DNA of 8,247 nt from Bryobacterales bacterium (GTDB lineage Bacteria > Acidobacteriota > Terriglobia > Bryobacterales > Bryobacteraceae), in assembly GCA_016789785.1 (NCBI GenBank), contig JAEUQE010000310.1, forward strand, positions 1 through 8,247, read 5' to 3'. Shown one piece after another: positions 6,725-8,247 of the stretch. The notes beneath the pieces were generated by a model. The model saw only the letters and a program-made list of their open reading frames with translations. It did no database searches and was not told the origin of the DNA. Position 1 is the first letter of the stretch; each line of letters opens with the position of its first letter. The position numbers and the translations under genes were made by a program.

Positions 6725-8247
6725 ATGGTCTTTCGCATTCTCGTCGTGAAGAAGCCCGAATACTCGGCGCAGCACATGCAACGCTTTGCCGCATCGATTG
6801 GGCTGACCGATATTGATGTCTGCCGCGCCTACTTTTTCGAATCGGCAGTTCCCATTCCTTCCGTGAGCACAGCGGAGTTGTGCGAGACTCTTGCGGATCG
6901 CGTCATCGAAGTAGCCGGCGAATCCTTCCCCACTTCCGCGGCGCATGAATGCTGGGTCTCCTATCAACGCGGCATCGTCGACAATGAGTGCGATTCCATT
7001 GTGCGCATGTGCGCGTTGCTAGGCATCTCGACTGTCACCGCGGCGAAAGTCGCTACCGTCTACCGGTCCAGCGACTCCCGTCTTCGCAGCATCATCGAGG
7101 CGCGTTACTTCAATCCGAACATCGAAGAGATCCACGACTCCGAGCCGCACTACGACTCCCTACAGCCCTCCGGCCAGTACACTCCGATGGAGACCTTCGA
7201 TCTGCGTGGACTGAGCGGCACGCAACTCGAACAGCTCGGCCGCGACGGTGGCCGCAATCTCAATCTGCCCATGATGCAGCAGATCCAGCGCATCCAGATC
7301 GAGACCAACGCGGCGTTCGTCAGCGACGTGCTTCTGGAGGCGATGGACGCGCGGTGGAGCGATCATTGCTATCACACAACGTGGAAGGCGCTCGGGCAAT
7401 TGCTGAAGCGCCTGATGCATGCTTCGCGCGATACCGCGAATCCCAACATCCTCTCCATGTTTGAAGACAACGCCGGAGTGTGGGACTTCTATGATGGTCT
7501 TGCCATCGCGCTGAAGGCGGAGACGCACAACGGTCCGTCGGCCATCTCTGCTTACTTCGGACAGTTGACCAAACTCGGCGGTGTGCTCCGTGACATTCTT
7601 GGTGCGGGCAAGGGTGCGGATCCCGTAGGCGTCTATGAATACACGGCTACCGGAATTCCCGGCACTCCCTCTCCGATTGCTGGACGCCCCTCACCTTCGC
7701 AGATCGCCCATGAGACGATTCGTGCGATCCGCGAGTACGGCAACACCTTCGGCACACCCATGATGTGGTCGCAGATGACGTTTCATCCTGCCTACCGTGC
7801 CAAGCCGTTTGCGTTGGGCGGGAGCATCGGTGTTGTGCCTCGCGATCTTGCTGAAAAAGGCGTTCCTCAGTCAGGAGATCTGCTGTTGCTCATCGGCGGA
7901 CTCACAGGCAACGATGGGATCCACGGCGCATCGGCCAGTTCCGCCGGTGCACAAATGGACACCGCCGCGGTGCAAATCGGAAGCCCGCTCGAGGAAGTGA
8001 AGTTTCGCGCCGCAATCATCGATCTGCGCGATGCGGACTGCATTCGCGCGGTCACCGATGTCGGTGGAGCGGGATTGAACAGCGCCGTTGGCGAGATCGG
8101 CGATCCCTGCGGCGTCTGGTTGAACACCGCATTGGTTCCGCTGAAGACCGGCGGCCTTCCGATGTGGCGCATCCTCCTTTCGGAATCGCAGGAACGCATG
8201 ATCCTCGCCATCGTGCCCGGGAAGATCACGGCCGCGCGCGAGATTCT
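6725..8247 (+). CDS. purL: Phosphoribosylformylglycinamidine (FGAM) synthase-like protein with fused PurS-like N terminus, 3' end beyond window
   Basis: The first 507 codons of an ATP-dependent PurL-family protein are present; it probably converts FGAR to FGAM in purine synthesis. Residues 1-65 and about 75-137 each resemble a PurS unit, so PurS seems duplicated and fused. The linker/catalytic part holds GGRNLNLPMMQQIQ (175-188) and WSDHCYH (211-217), where H214 aligns with the catalytic His of PurL (Salmonella His216). The ATP/Mg segment begins KAETHNGPSA (265-274) and continues GGVLRDILGAGKGADP. Later come GGLTGNDGIHGAS and VTDVGGAGLNSAVGE, typical of the AIR-synthase fold. HNGP replaces the usual HNHP, and the segment after YGNTFGTP is unusual, so this may be a divergent clade or paralogue. 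Neither the ATG at 6725 nor the in-frame ATG at 6674 (17 residues longer) has a Shine-Dalgarno. 6725 is chosen because it begins right at the PurS-like strand. The glutaminase domain, if fused, would be beyond the window. Confidence 0.78.
   Translation, partial: MVFRILVVKKPEYSAQHMQRFAASIGLTDIDVCRAYFFESAVPIPSVSTAELCETLADRVIEVAGESFPTSAAHECWVSYQRGIVDNECDSIVRMCALLGISTVTAAKVATVYRSSDSRLRSIIEARYFNPNIEEIHDSEPHYDSLQPSGQYTPMETFDLRGLSGTQLEQLGRDGGRNLNLPMMQQIQRIQIETNAAFVSDVLLEAMDARWSDHCYHTTWKALGQLLKRLMHASRDTANPNILSMFEDNAGVWDFYDGLAIALKAETHNGPSAISAYFGQLTKLGGVLRDILGAGKGADPVGVYEYTATGIPGTPSPIAGRPSPSQIAHETIRAIREYGNTFGTPMMWSQMTFHPAYRAKPFALGGSIGVVPRDLAEKGVPQSGDLLLLIGGLTGNDGIHGASASSAGAQMDTAAVQIGSPLEEVKFRAAIIDLRDADCIRAVTDVGGAGLNSAVGEIGDPCGVWLNTALVPLKTGGLPMWRILLSESQERMILAIVPGKITAAREI

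Overview
This is a GC-rich (roughly 60% by eye) bacterial window, densely packed with protein genes. It holds no RNA genes, insertion sequences or CRISPR arrays that I can see. The gene content would suit an Acidobacteriota-like organism: a PurS-PurL fused FGAM synthase-like protein, a short PrmA-like methyltransferase and a large leaderless S8 peptidase. That assignment is an inference from style and content and is weakly held.

Region 1 (1-3997, minus strand) is a two-gene operon. The first gene, about 3.5 kb, encodes a 1171-residue protein with no signal peptide. It joins an intact subtilisin-like (S8) serine protease domain to an intact thermolysin-like HExxH...E metallopeptidase domain, followed by an unrecognised C-terminal module. 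Its stop codon overlaps an AGGAGG ribosome binding site for the second gene, a metallo-beta-lactamase (MBL) fold hydrolase with a Lys/Ala/Pro-rich tail, cut off by the window edge. This accessory-looking pair is the most interesting part of the window.

Region 2 (3998-4862) is a 76-bp divergent intergenic region followed by a plus-strand prmA-like methyltransferase. Its stop codon abuts, with no gap, the stop codon of the gene running toward it.

Region 3 (4863-6598, minus strand) is a two-gene ABC transporter operon. The ATPase gene comes first and overlaps by 25 nt the GTG-started gene for a membrane permease. It looks like an ABC-2-type exporter; the substrate is unknown.

Region 4 (6599-8247) is a 126-bp divergent intergenic region followed by the 5' two thirds or less of a purL-type gene (FGAM synthase, purine biosynthesis) carrying two PurS-like units at its N terminus. 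It runs off the right edge.

Regions 2 and 4 are housekeeping in character. The transporter pair is generic. The protease-MBL operon is the candidate for an undescribed system, but the genes beyond position 1 would be needed to say what it does.
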